Part shown: piece after piece, positions 47,196-61,139 of the stretch
Layout of the letters: each line of letters starts with the position of its first letter
Numbering within the stretch: position 1 is the first letter of the stretch
Assembly (NCBI GenBank): GCA_963082875.1
Contig: OY720102.1
Coordinates: 14,854,990 to 14,918,989, forward strand
DNA: 64,000 bases
Reading direction: 5' to 3'
Source: Corella eumyota
Lineage: Eukaryota > Chordata > Ascidiacea > Phlebobranchia > Corellidae
The notes under the pieces: model-generated
Database searches by the model: none
Told to the model about the DNA's origin: nothing
What the model saw: the letters and a program-made list of their open reading frames with translations, nothing else
Program-made: the position numbers and the translations under genes

Positions 47196-49740
47196 TAGTT
47201 TTTGACATTTAATTTTTAACAATCTTGTTACTTTAATTTGTTTTTGACAGTCTTAACAACATAAGACCTTAGCAAGGTAATATATATGTTATATATTTCA
47301 GGAACACTTATGCTAAAAGAAAAAGGTTTTCCAAAAAAGATACAGTAACTGAGATACACCATTTCTTAGAGTTTTTGGTGATTTAAAAACCAAATTTAAA
47401 AATCGACAAACCTTGTGATGAAGTATTTTTTTCTTGTTCTATACGGTATGTTGATTTTATTTTTATAGATAGAACCAACATATAAATCAATAGATTAAGA
47501 TGTATATATATGATATTTAATTAAAAAATAAAAATTTATCTACTCAATGACATGTTTAAAATAAACAATATAGGCCTATATAATATATACATTTTGTTGA
47601 AAGAATTGGAATCACATCTAGTTTATAGTTAGAAAGAAGTCATAGAATTGTAAACTATAAGAACTTAGCATTTAAACAATTCACTGCTATTGCAAGCATT
47701 TTGACCAAACTTTTGTGGGGTCTTGTTTGTTAAATTTTTATTTTCATGATATTTGCAGATTTTCTTGCTAGGTAACATTTTCGTTTACTAACGACATATG
47801 CCTATAATTAACAAACTTTTTAATTTAGCTCTCTACGTATTAGCTGTCTCCATATTGTAAATGCTAAATTGTTTTTTTACAAAATAAGTTAAAATGAAAA
47901 TAGTGTTATATAGGCTTAAATAGGAACAGTGGTAATTGAAAAATTAGTTCGGAAGAATAAAAAGGTCAACAAGCGCATTATATGAGGAAATTATGCATTT
48001 CAATTATCATTTTTTTTTGCAGAAAAGACGTCACGACCCCTGTGTGCTACATTTTAATTTGCCCATTTCTAAAGTAAATTTAATTTGCAATCGAATGATG
48101 GTGATGGTTAGACTTTGGCACAAAAGAGATTTAATATCTTACAAGAACATTATATGTTAGGCAGGTTTTGGATAAAAATTTTGCAACTCTGTGCAAGCCT
48201 AATTGTTTACAACCGAGCCATTTGCATTTTCTTCATATAATACTTCTGTTGTCTCCTTAAACCCTTTTGTGTCAACCTGTAGGTAGCATCATTTAATTGC
48301 TAGTTTTTCTACATTTTAAGTACGATCATTTGTTTTATATTTAGTTTAGGCTTTTAACATCTTAGCATACATTATAATTACCTCACCAAAGCAGTTTGTG
48401 ACATCATTTAAAAAAACACTCTGAACTTTTTACATGGTGTCGCTATTTTTCAAGATATAAAAATTTGATTTTGTTATTAATATAATTAAATTCATATTAT
48501 TAAGTTATTTTAACAAGATTTATTAAAATAAAATTTATTTTTAGGAATAAGTTTACACTCTCAATAATAATCTTTAAAATGCTGTGTTGAGCTGAAGACC
48601 TTTAATTTAAGGTAAGTTGTTTAATTTTACTGATTGTTGGAACTGAGAAAGTAAATATAGCGAATTTATATTTGTTGTTTATTAAAATATGTTGCCACAG
48701 TCATTAAGCGAAAAAACTCAACAATATTAAATGCTAAAAACAAATAATAAATGAAAAAGTGTTTGTTAATTAGTAATATTTTAATTGCATGTTATGAAAT
48801 GATAATTTAAATTAACATTATTATGGTTTAGAATCTTCAAATACCAAACAAATTGTTATTGTCAGTAATATTAAATTTTTGCTTCTAAATTCTCTGGCTG
48901 GTTTACGGCTTTCCAAAATTCTCTCTTATGGGGAAATACTTATGGAGAAATTGTCTTGTCAGGATTACGGCTCTCCTAAATTCTCTACTATGGTAAACGA
49001 CTCGTTGTTTTGTCTAGAGCCGGACAACATGAACCTTAACATTCTGTATTTTGCTTTTTAATTTTTTTTTCCATATTTTATTTTTCAACTAAATCTAGTT
49101 TTAAATTGCTATGGTGTTTAGTACAAAATTTTAAAATTTTTGTTTCACCTTATTTAGATTATTCTACTGAAAGACTTCATTGTGGTCAATTTTAAGAAAT
49201 ATGAAAACTGGAATTAAAAAAAAAAACTGCTTAATTTTATTAAAATGTTTTTAATGTTAAGCTTCTATTAAGTGCTGGATTTTAATTATTTTTTTGAATG
49301 TTAAACTTAAATTAGTTATAACTTATTCAAATTTACCAACTGTATTGTACCACGATATAATTTTGTATTAAAAAGTGTTAATTTTTAAATGGAAACAAAA
49401 TTTATAAAATACAACTTTATTTTCGTTAATGCTTATGATTTTTTTTTCTTAATGACAAGCTATGTGCTATGTTAACATTTTAAAAATGTGTATGTTAAGT
49501 GTGATTTTGTACCAATTTCACCAACTGTAATTTAATGTTCTCGTATTTACCAACTGTTATTTCACCAAAAACTTTTGACATAAAATAAAACAAAGGTGCA
49601 TTAAACGAAGATGTTAGGCACGAAAAGGTACATAACCTGATTTTAGATTGTGTATTGCACCAGTATGTGGTGTGTTCACTAAGGTAATTTTAATGTATTT
49701 ATAAATAAATGCCATTAATGGTAAATTCATCAGGCAATTT
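47196..49740. other. Long AT-rich stretch without recognised genes
   Basis: No gene supported. At 48898-49000 a segment of about 60 bp with TTACGGCT and AAATTCTCT is present twice in imperfect form. Confidence 0.5.
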
Positions 49741-49744
49741 GCGT

Positions 49745-50165
49745 TTATAAATTATTTCCCGTTCCTTCCCTCATTTTCCAGTTCTTTTATTTTCCGTTCC
49801 TTCATTTTCTCGTTTCCTCATTTTCCGGTTCCTTCATTTTACCGCTCCTTCATTTTCCGTTCCTTTATTTACCGGTTCCTTCATTTTCCGTTTCCTTCAT
49901 TTTACCGTTCCCTCATTTTCCCGATCTTTTATTTTCCAGTTCTTTCATTTTTCGGTTCCTTCATTTTCCCGTTCCCTCATTTTTCGGTTCCTTCATTTTC
50001 CCGTTCCCTCATTTTTCGGTTCCTTCATTTTCCCGCTCCTTTATTTTCCGTTCCTTTGTTTACTTGGTCCTTTATTTTCTGTTCCTTCATTTTTCGCGTC
50101 CCCCTTTTATCGTAGGCAGCTTTTTTTAGTTCCTTCATTTCCGGTCCCTTTATTTTACCATTCAC
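49745..50165 (+). repeat. TTCCTTCATTTTCCGG-type minisatellite
   Basis: About 16-bp units such as TTCCTTCATTTTCCGG with many variants. The reverse complement of the unit forms a second array at 58540-59070. Confidence 0.85.
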
Positions 50166-50264
50166 TTAAATTTCTCGTTCCCATTGTAATTACATAAAAT
50201 ACTACAAAGTTTAAAAATGGTCCTCTACTGCCACCTTACCACTAGAAAATGCAAATTTTGCTCG

Positions 50265-50325
50265 AAACAAAATTTTTTTTTCTCGAAACGATTTTTGTTT
50301 TTCGAAACGATTTTTGATTTTTGCC
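50265..50325. repeat. GTTTCG/CGAAAC palindrome cluster 3
   Basis: CTCGAAACAAAATTTTTTT, CTCGAAACGATTTTTGTTT and TTCGAAACGATTTTTG, directly before satellite array 2. Confidence 0.6.
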
Positions 50326-50332
50326 ATGTATA

Positions 50333-53300
50333 TGGTTCTACTTAAAGATCCTACAACATGCCATCAGTGAAAATCAAACTAAGAACTTCAGGTTCTTACT
50401 TAAAGATCCTACAACATGCCATCAGTGGGAATCAAACTAAGGACTTCAGGTTTTTACTTAAAGATCCTACAACATGCCATCAGTGGGAATCAAACTAAGG
50501 ACCTCAGGTTCTACTTAAAGATCCTACAACATGCCATTAGTGAAAATTAAACTAAGGACCTCAGGTTCTTACTTAAAGATTATACAACATGCCATTAGTG
50601 AAAATTAAACTAAGGACCTCAGGTTCTTACTTAAAGATCCTACAACATGCCATCAGTGGGATTCAAACTAAGGACCTCAGGTTCTTACTTAAAGATCCTA
50701 CAACATGCCATCAGTGGGAATCAAACTAAGGACTTCAGGTTCTTACTTAAAGATCCTACAACATGCCATCAGTGGGAATCAAACTAAGGACCTCAGGTTC
50801 TTACTTAAAGATCCTACAACATGCCATCAGTGAAAATCAAACTAAGGACTTCAGGTTCTTATTTAAAGATCCTACAACATGCCATCAGTGGGAATCAAAC
50901 TAAGGACCTCAGGTTCTTACTTAAAGATTATACAACATGCCATTAGTGAAAATTAAACTAAGGACCTCAGGTTCTTACTTAAAGATCCTACAACATGCCA
51001 TCAGTGGGATTCAAACTAAGGACCTCAGATTCTTACTTAAAGATCCTACAACATGTCATCAGTAGGAATCAAACTAAGGACCTAAAGTTCTTACTTAAAG
51101 ATGCTACAACATGCCATCAGTGGGGTTCAAACTAAGGACCTCAGGTTCTTACTTAAAGATGCTACAACATGCCATCAGTGAAAATCAAACTAAGGACCTT
51201 AGGTTCTTACTTAAAGATCCTACAACATGTCATCAGTGGGAATCAAACTAAGGACCTCAGGTTCTTACTTAAAGATCCTACAACATGCCATCAGTGGGAA
51301 TCAAACTAAGGACCTTAGGTTCTACTTAAAGATCCTACAACATGCCATCAGTGGGAATCAAACTAAGGACCTCAGGTTCTTACTTAAAGATGCTACAACA
51401 TGCCATCAGTGGGAATCAAACTAAGGACCTAAAGTTCTTACTTAAAGATCCTACAACATGCCATCAGTGGGAATCAAACTAAGGACCTCAGGTTCTTACT
51501 TAAAGATCCTACAACATGCCATCAGTGGGAATCAAACTAAGGACCTTAGGTTCTTACTTAAAGATGCTACAACATGCCATCAGTGGGAATAAAACTAAGG
51601 ACCTCAGGTTCTTACTTAAAGATGCTACAACATGCCATCAGTGGAAATCAAACTAAGGACCTCAGGTTCTTACTTAAAGATCTTACAACATGCCATCAGT
51701 GGAAATCAAACTAAGGACCTCAGGTTCTACTTAAAGATCCTACAACATGCCATCAGTGAAAATCAAACTAAGGACTTTAGGTTCTTACTTAAAGATCCTA
51801 CAACATGCCATCAGTGGGAATCAAACTAAAGACTTCAGGTTCTTACTTAAAGATCCTACAACATGCCATCAGTGAAAATCAAACTAAGGACCTCAGGTTC
51901 TTACTTAAATTGCCTACAACATGCCATAAGGGGGAATCAAACTAAGGACCTCAGGTTCTTACTTAAAGATCCTACAACATGCCATCAGTGGGAATAAAAC
52001 TAAGGACCTCAGGTTCTTACTTAAAGATACTACAACATGCCATCAGGGGAAATCAAACTAAGGACCTCAGGTTCTACTTAAAAATCCTACAACATGCCAT
52101 CAGTGGGAATCAAACTAAGGACCTCAGGTTCTTACTTAAAGATCCTACAACATGCCATTAGTGTGAATCAAACTAAGGACCTCAGGTTCTACTTAAAGAT
52201 GCTACAACATGCCATCAGTGGGAATCAAACTAAGGACCTCAGGTTCTTACTTAAAGATCCTACAACATGCCATCAGTGTGAATCAAACTAAAGACATCAG
52301 GTTCTACTTAAAGATCCTACAACATGCCATCAGTGGGAATCAAACTAAGGACCTCAGGTTCTTACTTAAAGATCCTACAACATGCCATCAGTGGGAATTA
52401 AACTAAGGACCTCAGGTTCTTACTTAAAGATGCTACAACATGCCATCAGTGGGAATCAAACTAAGGACATCAGGTTCTTACTTAAAGATCCTACAACTTG
52501 CCATCAGTGGGAATCAAACTAAGGACCTCAGGTTCTTACTTAAAGATTCTACAACATGCCATCAGTGGGAATTAAACTAAGGACCTCAGGTTCTTACTTA
52601 AAGATGCTACAACATGCCATCAGTGGGAATCAAACTAAGGACCTCAGGTTCTTACTTAAAGATCCTACAACATGCCATCAGTGGAAATCAAACTAAGGAC
52701 CTCAGGTTCTTACTTAAAGATCCTACAACATGCCATCAGTGGGAATCAAACTAAGGACCTCAGGTTCTTACTTAAAGATCCTACAACATGCCATCAGTGG
52801 GAATCAAACTAAGGACCTCAGGTTCTTACTTAAAGATCCTACAACATGCCATCAGTGGGAATCAAACTAAGGACCACAGGTTCTACTTAAAGATCCTACA
52901 ACATGCCATCAGTGGGAATCAAACTAAGGACCTCAGGTTCTTACTTAAAGATCCTACAACATGCCATCAGTGGGAATCAAACTAAGAACCTCAGGTTCTT
53001 ACTTAAAGATGCTACAACATGCCATCAGTGAGAATCAAACTAAGAACCTCAGTTTCTTACTTAAAGATCCTACAACATGCCATCAGTGGGAATCAAACTA
53101 AGAACCTCAGGTTCTTACTTAAAGATCTTACAACATGCCATCAGTGGGAATCAAACTAAGAACCTCAGGTTCTTACTTAAAGATCCTACAACATGCCATC
53201 AGTGGGAATCAAACTAAGAACCTCAGGTTCTTACTTAAAGATGCTACAACATGCCATCAGTGGGAATCAAACTAAGGACCTCAGGTACTACTTAAAGATC

Positions 53301-55117
53301 CTACAACATGCCATCAGTGGGAATCAAACTGAGGACCTCAGGTTCTTACTTAAAGATCCTACAACATGCCATCAGTGGGAATCAAACTAAGGACCTCAGG
53401 TTCTACTTAAAGATCCTACAACATGCCATCAGTGGGAATCAAACTAAGGACCTCAGGTTCTACTTAAAGATCCTACAACATGCCATCAGTGAAAATCAAA
53501 CTAAGGACTTCAGGTTCTTACTTAAAGATCCTACAACATGCCATCAGTGGGAATCAAACTAAGAACTTCAGGTTCTTACTTAAAGATCCTACAACATGCC
53601 ATCAGTGAAAATCAAACTAAGGACTTCAGGTTCTTACTTAAAGATGCTACAACTTGCCATCAGTGGGGTTCAAACTAAGGACCTCAGGTTCTTACTTAAA
53701 GATGCTACAACATGCCATCAGTGAAAATCAAACTAAGGACCTTAGGTTCTTACTTAAAGATCCTACAACATGCCATCAGTGGGAATCAAACTAAGGACCT
53801 CAGGTTCTTACTTAAAGATCCTACAACATGCTATCAGTGGGAATCAAACTAAGGACCTCAGGTTCTACTTAAAGATCCTACAACATGCCATCAGTGGGAA
53901 TCAAACTAAGGACCTCAGGTTCTTACTTAAAGATGCTACAACATGCCATCAGTGGGAATCAAACTAAGGACCTAAAGTTCTTACTTAAAGATCCTACAAC
54001 ATGCCATCAGTGGGAATCAAACTAAGGACCTCAGGTTCTTACTTAAAGATCCTACAACATGCCATCAGTGGGAATCAAACTAAGGACCTTAGGTTCTTAC
54101 TTAAAGATGCTACAACATGCCATCAGTGGGAATCAAACTAAGGACCTTAGGTTCTTACTTAAAGATCCTACAACATGCCATCAGTGGGAATCAAACTAAG
54201 GACCTCAGGTTCTTACTTAAAGATGCTACAACATGCCATCAGTGGAAATCAAACTAAGGACCTCAGGTTCTTACTTAAAGATCCTACAAACATGCCATCA
54301 GTGGGAATCAAACTAAGGACCTCAGGTTCTTACTTAAAGATCCTACAACATGCCATCAGTGGGAATCAAACTAAGGACCTCAGGTTCTTACTTAAAGATC
54401 CTACAACATGCCATCAGTGGGAATCAAACTAAGGACCTCAGGTTCTTACTTAAAGATGCTACAACATGCCATCAGTGGGAATCAAACTAAGGACCTCAGG
54501 TTCTTACTTAAAGATCCTACAACATGCCATCAGTGAGAATCAAACTAAGGACCTCAGGTTCTTACTTAAAGATGCTACAACATGCCATCAGTGGAAATCA
54601 AACTAAGGACCTCAGGTTCTTACTTAAAGATGCTACAACATGCCATCAGTGGGGTTCAAACTAAGGACCTCAGGTTCTTACTTAAAGATTATACAACATG
54701 CCATCAGTGGGAATCAAACTAAGGACCTCAGTTTCTTACTTAAAGATCCTACAACATGCCATCAGTGGGAATCAAACTAAGGACCTCAGGTCTTACTTAA
54801 AGATCCTACAACATGCTATCAGTGGGATTCAAACTAAGGACCTCAGGTTCTTACTTAAAGATCCTACAACATGGCATCAGTGGAAATCAAACTAAGGACC
54901 TCAGGTCTTACTTAAAGATCCTACAACATGCCATCAGTGGGAATCAAACTAAGGACCTCAGGTCTTACTTAAAGATTCTACAACATGCCATCAGTGGGAA
55001 TCAAACCAAGGACCTCAGGTTCTACTTAAAGATCCTACAACATGCCATCAGTGGGAATCAAACTAAGGACCTCAGGTCTTACTTAAAGATCCTACAACAT
55101 GCCATCAGTGGGAATCA
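50333..55117 (-). repeat. 58-bp satellite array, about 82 copies (array 2)
   Basis: Same monomer as array 1 in reverse orientation (CTACAACATGCCATCAGTGG, GAATCAAACTAAGGACCTCA, GGTTCTTACTTAAAGATC). The right edge (55117) has the same junction with flanking DNA as the left edge of array 1, so the array existed before the inverted duplication. The left edge (50333) has no match at the right edge of array 1. Confidence 0.97.
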
Positions 55118-55563
55118 TGCAAAAATATGAAGCGAATTTTATTAATTACTAACTGTTTTTAGTTGTTGGTTGTTTACATGAATATAAAATTCTGGCTAAT
55201 TCTTACGGAAATAAACTCAGAATTTCAGTAATGTCTAAATCCATGTTTATTAAGTGGCGTCCGTTCAGCAGAACGGAATTGCCCAACTGTTTAAAACGAA
55301 CATTTGCATTTAATAAAAAGCATAAATGAATCGTTGAAAAAATAATTCAATACTAGAGAAACGAGGTTAGAGTTCCCATGTGAAAAGAGTTGTTAAATAA
55401 CCCGCGAATTCGATAAACAAGTTATAGTTAAAAGCATTGAAACTTATTATTTAAATAGGGAGGAAAAATACGTCAAAGCTTGTCAGCAAATAAATAACAA
55501 TTCAATTTCAAATCAACATCAAAAACTGTTTGTTTATAAAATTAAAAGTTAGCTTATGCGGAT
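55118..55563. other. Flank of satellite array 2
   Basis: Inverted match of 1930-2374; no gene. Confidence 0.6.
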
Positions 55564-55940
55564 TTATCCAAAATAAGTTACAATTGTGGCACTAATAGGG
55601 CCGATACCTTCTTTGTTTGACCCAGTTATATCGATGTAGCTAATTGTTTGCTTGCTGGTCCGCAAATTAGTAGTAATCGTAACAGCACTAACTTTTTGTT
55701 CGATCTCACCTTCTAATCCTTCCCGCACCTCTGTTTTAAGAGCAGGTAGTATTGTGCGAGATGGTATTTTAAACCTGGGCTCTAGAACTTTCATAAGGTC
55801 CCTAAAACCTTTGTCATTTAAAACATTTCGTCAATGAAAATGGCTGAAAATTTTTAGTATTATAACTTCTTTTGTTGCCTGGACAGCCACTTGAAATAAC
55901 TAATTTACATTTATTACACATTGCTTCACTTTCACTATCT
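55564..55940 (-). pseudogene. hAT transposase relic, copy C
   Basis: Minus strand; same pieces as 1555-1929 (CNKCK finger; PRFKIPSRTILP; TITTNLRTS; ISYIDITG), stop at 55566-55564. Slightly diverged from copies A and B. Confidence 0.65.
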
Positions 55941-56053
55941 TTGATTACAGTCTTTACCAAATATTAGACCTACGATTTGACATTGCAGTAACTGTTCACT
56001 TGAAAATAAATAGGAAATTTAAATATTACTAGTATAGACTTTGTTACATTATG

Positions 56054-56059
56054 TTTATT
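56054..56059 (-). promoter_or_regulatory. Polyadenylation signal AATAAA, copy C
   Basis: Same position after the stop as in copies A and B. Confidence 0.5.
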
Positions 56060-56268
56060 CACACATTTAATAAACCCAACTATTACAGCCTTAACATTTT
56101 AGTACATTTACAGAATTTTATTTTTTGTAAGATTTAATTAATATAACACGGATTATTTGTTCAAAATTATACAATTAATTAGTTTACAAGTTAAATATAT
56201 TACATAACTAAAGAATTTTAATTAACAACTAGGAATTAAAATAATTAACCGAAAGAAATATGTGATTA

Positions 56269-59200
56269 CTAGCAAGATAAAAGCTCCATGCGAAGGCGGG
56301 GCCTACCATACCAGGTTTGTGGATACAATCGAACATAGCGAGCACTTATAGGTTGAGGAAAGTTGTTGAACTTGTGACCATCCTCATCTTCATTACCAAC
56401 AAAGATCTTAAAAAGATTTAATATACTATTTAACATAATAATATTCAGGTTTAAGATATTAATTATTTAAATTTTATAACTTTTTTGATTGCGCGTTGTT
56501 CATCGCTTCACATTTAACTTAAAGGGACTGCAACATGCAAAATTAAAATGTTTATAAAGGGCATTGTGACGTGTTTGCCAGCCCCTAATTACAATCTAAA
56601 CGGCTTATTTCCTGCCCAAAAGTTACTGATTTTTGCTATTTTAAATAAAAAAATGTTACGACGATGCTTAAATTTAAGTTATCGACTTTATATTTAAGTT
56701 GTGCATAATTTAAGCTTAAGCATTCGTGTTGACACTGTTTTTAGGGAGCTAGAACAGCGTCCATAGCAACGTGATATAAATAGGTTCCATGTCTTGTAAA
56801 AAAACAGTTTTATGGACATAAATCACAACCACAAAATCAAATGTAGCCTGCACTTAAAAAAACTGTTTTTAATTAACACTAAGTCCAAAAAGAAAGCTGT
56901 TTTAAGTAAGTTAGGTACTATAAACTACTTTCCAAGCTACTTCGTACGCTGGGACCAAAGTAGCTACGTTCGGCCTTAAGAAAACAGTAGATTATAACTT
57001 GCGTTAAATTATAAACTGATAACTTATTTACTACTTGGAAAAAACATAAAAACGTCTTTCAACAAGTAGTAAACCCCATTTGGGGCTGAAAATGTAAAAG
57101 AAAGTCAGCACTGGAAAATAATAAAACTGAAATACAAAATCGGTAAAAAATTGTAATCCAGTTTAGCCTTAGAACCTGTAGAATTTAAAAAAACATCAAT
57201 ATTGCTATATTGGACATGTTTAATAAAAAAACGTTTTTCTAGCCAAACAACGACTGAAGACCGAGTACAAACATAAGAAAAACCCACATAATTATTTTCA
57301 CACCAGTTCGCGGGATTTTTGCAATGTTAATTTTTAAAATTACAAAACTTTAGATTATTAAAAAAATTAAAACTGTCGCAGACCCTTTATTGTTACAAAC
57401 GACGAATAATTAAGAACAAGTTTTGGTGATTTTAAATAAAACATTTTTAATAAAATAAACTTTTTTAAATTAATTAACACCAATTAATTAAAAACTGTTT
57501 CTAAACTTTAATAAGTTAAACAAAATAAATTTTCGTTTTAAATTTAAGCTTACCAGATCATTTCCATTATTTTGGATGAACTGCATATCTGATGTACTGG
57601 ACCCATAAGATATCTTAAAGCTGGTGACCCAATAAGAACTATAGTAACTTCCTTGTGTCACAACTCCTGTCACTCGAGTTGATCTCTTGAGGTCAATTTG
57701 GATCCATTCCCCAACCCTGGCTATTAATTAAAACAATGTTAATGTTTATTTTCCACTAATTACAAAAGTTGTGAAACTTTATTATAAGATAGCAAATAAT
57801 TCCAACAACTCACCTCGTTTAGGCCACCAACCATTGGTATGAGCATCCAACCTTGCTTTATGTGGTGATGTGTTGCTGTTCCAATAAGAACTAGCTGTGA
57901 TGTCACTACCCGGTATTCTTCCATCTTTTAACCCAAGCGCACAAACACTAGCTATAAATATTCATGTTTATTTAGAATTAATCTTATAAGTTAGCATGAT
58001 TAAGCTTAACTCTTAGATATTTAAATTGTAAAATTAAATATTACAAAATGTTTATAAATTGTTATATTGTCTGCTTACTGTTAGAACCACGTAACTCAAA
58101 ATTTGACAACAAATATAAATTTAGCGGAATTTAAAAAATGATTTTATTTGTAATTAAAAAATAACTTTTTATTAATTTATCATTTGATTTTTGAACTTTA
58201 AATAACCGTGTATTTTAAGTAAAAAGATCGAGTGGTTAAAGTTTTGTTAACATACAAATGTTGTTAAATTAAAACTGACATAATAACTAAATATCGGGTG
58301 TTAATATAATAACGTAGGAAAAGCACTTAGCATCGCAATCGATTACGCTGCAAATGCTTTCCTAGCCTCAAAACAGCTGTGGTGCTGGTTCGCAAAGAAC
58401 GGCAAAAATCACCTGCATTGACAGCCGTGATGTAATTTTCGCCGTGAAACTGGGGGTATCAAAAACAAAAATATTTACAAACTTTATCAACACTATCAAC
58501 CAGAACCAACCCATTATGAAATACAAAAAAGGGGTCGACTGAAAATGAAGGAACGGAAATTGAAGGAACGGAAAATGAAGGAACGGAAAATGAAGGAACC
58601 GGAAAACGAAGGAATCGGAAAATGAAGGAACCGGAAAAGGAAGGAACCGGAGAATGAAGGAACCGGAAAATGAAAGAACGGAAAATGAAAGGACCGTAGA
58701 ATGAAAGAACGGAAAATGAAGGAACCGGAAAATGAAAGAACGGAAAATGAAAGGACCGTAGAATGAAAGAACGGAAAATGAAGGAACAGAAAAATGAAGG
58801 AACCGGAAAATGAAAGAACCGGAGAATGAAGGAACGGAAAATGAAGAAACCGGAAAATGAAGGAACCGGAAAATGAAGGAACGGAAAATGAAGGGACCGG
58901 AGAATGAAAAAACAGAAAATGAAGGAACCGGAAAATGAAGGAACCGGAAAATAAAGGAACCGGAGAATGAAGGAACGGAAAATGAAGGAACCGGAAAATG
59001 AAGGAACCGGAAAATGGAGGAACCGGAAAATAAAGGAACAAAAAATAAAGGAACCGGAGAATGAAGGAAAGTGAAGTAAGAAGAGGCGGAATCCTAAAAA
59101 ATAAAAAATTCCGCGTCCCCCAAAAAAGAATACGTAAGAACCCCTTCTCAGGCAAAATAATAACTTTCGTTCTGTGAACCCAAATAACTGTGCAAACTCG

Positions 59201-60678
59201 CTGCCATTCTATGCGGTTAAAAGCCGTACAAATTTATTAACAATAAGAGAATTACAAAGAAACAATATTTATATGTATTGGTTACTTAAAAGGGTATAAA
59301 ACTAAGAAATACCTTTTTATTCAAGGACAGATCTAATTACCCATAAGATAATTAAATAACTAAATATATTTCGTCATTATATTAAAATAGTCAAACATTG
59401 TATAGACGCTATCTATATACATATCAACGCCCCAATTTTGGATTTAGGTTATATCTTGATAACATTTCCTTTTGTTGTTTAATTTTTACTATATAGTAAA
59501 AACCTTTAAAAAACATTATCAATAGTGACATAGTTCTTTTTATGTATGCGTCAGATTTTTGCTGAATATATTTTTCCGTAATCTTGTGATTATTAATTAA
59601 TTTGATATAGAATTACCATCCATTTTAAATTACAGTAAAACGTACAGCCATGTAATGTAGTTTTGTATTATTTAACCCAGTATATTATTTATTTTCGCAT
59701 TGCAGAATAATTTAGTTTGTGTCAATTATGTACCATTTGATTAAGGTGTTGCTTTACGTGGAAGGAGAAGTGAGTGTGTTGTATTTTTGATAATTGTGAT
59801 TGTGGAGAAAGAAGTTAGTGTATTTTATATGATAATGATGTTAGTTTAGAAATGATTTAACATATTGTAATATTATCGCCCCCCATTTTTGTATATATAT
59901 TGTTACCAATAAAGTATGTTAACCAGAATTGTATTTGAATAAGGTTTTACCTAGGAATATATTTAAGTATTTTAATACATTACTGGACCTTTCTGTCACC
60001 CTGACCCAATTCCCTACAATAACTAAATATCTATGATAAAATTAATTTTACTAATAAGTTTTAGCACTTTAAAAATGCCACTGTATTAAGTATACTTGTT
60101 TATATAAGGAATAATGTTAATAAATCATACAAAATAGACTTGCAAGATTCAAAAAGCTAATTATTTGTCTTAAAATTGCTTTTATTTTAGTTTTAAGGTT
60201 CTACCAGTAAGCCGATGATATTATCATTATTTAACAAATGTAAAGTAACCAAAATACCTTTTATTTGGGGGAGAATTTTTTCTAACTCCGACACGACCTC
60301 CCCATCGCAAGAACACTCGCCAGTAACCCCAACTGACCCCTTGGGACCTATGGGGCCAGTTTCACCCCTGAAACCTTGCACACCTTTAACGCCAGGACCC
60401 CCAATTGCCCCAATTTCACCCTTGGGACCTATGGGGCCAATTTCACCCCTGAAACCTTGTTCACCCTTGACGCCAGGACCCCCAATTGTCCCAATTTCAC
60501 CCCTGAAACCTTTTTCACCTTTCTCCCCAGCTGGGCCAAGCTTGCCTGGTCTCCCTTGGGTTGATCTTAGCTCCCTGAAAGCGGGACTATCGGGGCTTGC
60601 ATTAAAACAAACTTGGTTTTTTCTGGATGCAGCTAAGCATAACCAGAAGCACAAAAACATAAATATTTTCAAACTCAT
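56269..60678 (-). CDS. Secreted collagen-like/F5/8 type C (discoidin) protein, copy C, 287 aa
   Basis: Four exons on the minus strand with the same phases as copy B: 60678-60258, 57951-57814, 57720-57554 and 56406-56269 (TAG). Signal peptide 1-18; Cys24; 27 unbroken Gly-X-Y triplets at residues 42-122 (17 more than copy B, accounting exactly for the 153-bp longer exon 1); C-S-C neck and a short amphipathic stretch (VVSELEKILPQI); F5/8C domain from Cys144 to Cys287. Two 9-triplet units starting GGPGVKG recur within the collagen part. The last exon is four codons shorter than in B near the C-terminus (WYGRPRLRMELLSC). Intron 1 is 2.3 kb against 0.5 kb in B because of an insertion. Expected to be a secreted trimer with discoidin heads; ligand unknown. 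No fault seen in the frame. Confidence 0.9.
58295..60017. mobile_element. 1,723-bp insertion in intron 1 of copy C, with 13-bp target duplication
   Basis: AATAACTAAATAT flanks it at 58282-58294 and 60018-60030, and copy B has the site without the insert. Ends are CGGGTGTTAATAT and ACCCAATTCCCTAC; no inverted repeat. A 13-bp duplication would suit a retroposon, but no reverse transcriptase or poly(A) is visible. It carries the minisatellite at 58540-59070. Family unknown. Confidence 0.65.
58540..59070. repeat. GGAAAATGAAGGAACC-type minisatellite
   Basis: About 16-bp units (with 15-bp and other variants), reverse complement of the array at 49745-50165. It gives a 213-codon minus frame of FRFLHFPF-type repeats that is a by-product of the repeat. 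Confidence 0.9.
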
Positions 60679-60980
60679 TTCAGCAAGTTTCAAGTTACAA
60701 TTGTTTTATTCTAAACTCATTTAACAAGCTGGTTATAATTTTGTTATTAATATTTATCACAAATAATTGAAAATAACTTTCCGTCTGTTCCGATATTTTT
60801 GTATCAAAACACGCAGGTACCAAAACGCACCAAAAATTATATCTTGATTAATTTTAAATCGACTGCAATTTAAAATTAATTAAAAACTTTTTAAACGAGA
60901 TATGACGACACTATGACGTAACAATAATAGCAACGCTGCATTAAAATACTTATTCGAATTGTTGTCTAACAAGATTTGAC

Positions 60981-61131
60981 GCTATAGTTTAATTGTGATG
61001 TCATAATCTACTAAAGTAACGACAAAGCCCGCTATAGTTTAATTGTGATGTCATAATCTACCAAAGTAACAACATAGCCCGCTATAGTTAAATTGTGATG
61101 TCATAATCTACTAAAGTGACGTTAAAGCTCG
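60981..61131 (+). repeat. 50-bp repeat, three copies, upstream of copy C
   Basis: GCTATAGTTTAATTGTGATG starts at 60981 and 61031, with a variant at 61081. Each unit contains TGATGTCA, close to an ATF/CRE site. Copy B has a single unit. Confidence 0.8.
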
Positions 61132-61139
61132 CTATCGGA

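Noticed and set aside
48879-49061. 60-codon plus frame
   Set aside because: Contains an imperfect duplication and no recognisable protein features.
50333-55130. The same repeat-derived frames on the plus strand in array 2
   Set aside because: Same reason; the array is simply inverted.
58514-59155. 213-codon minus frame of FRFLHFPF repeats
   Set aside because: Translation of the minisatellite within an intron insertion.
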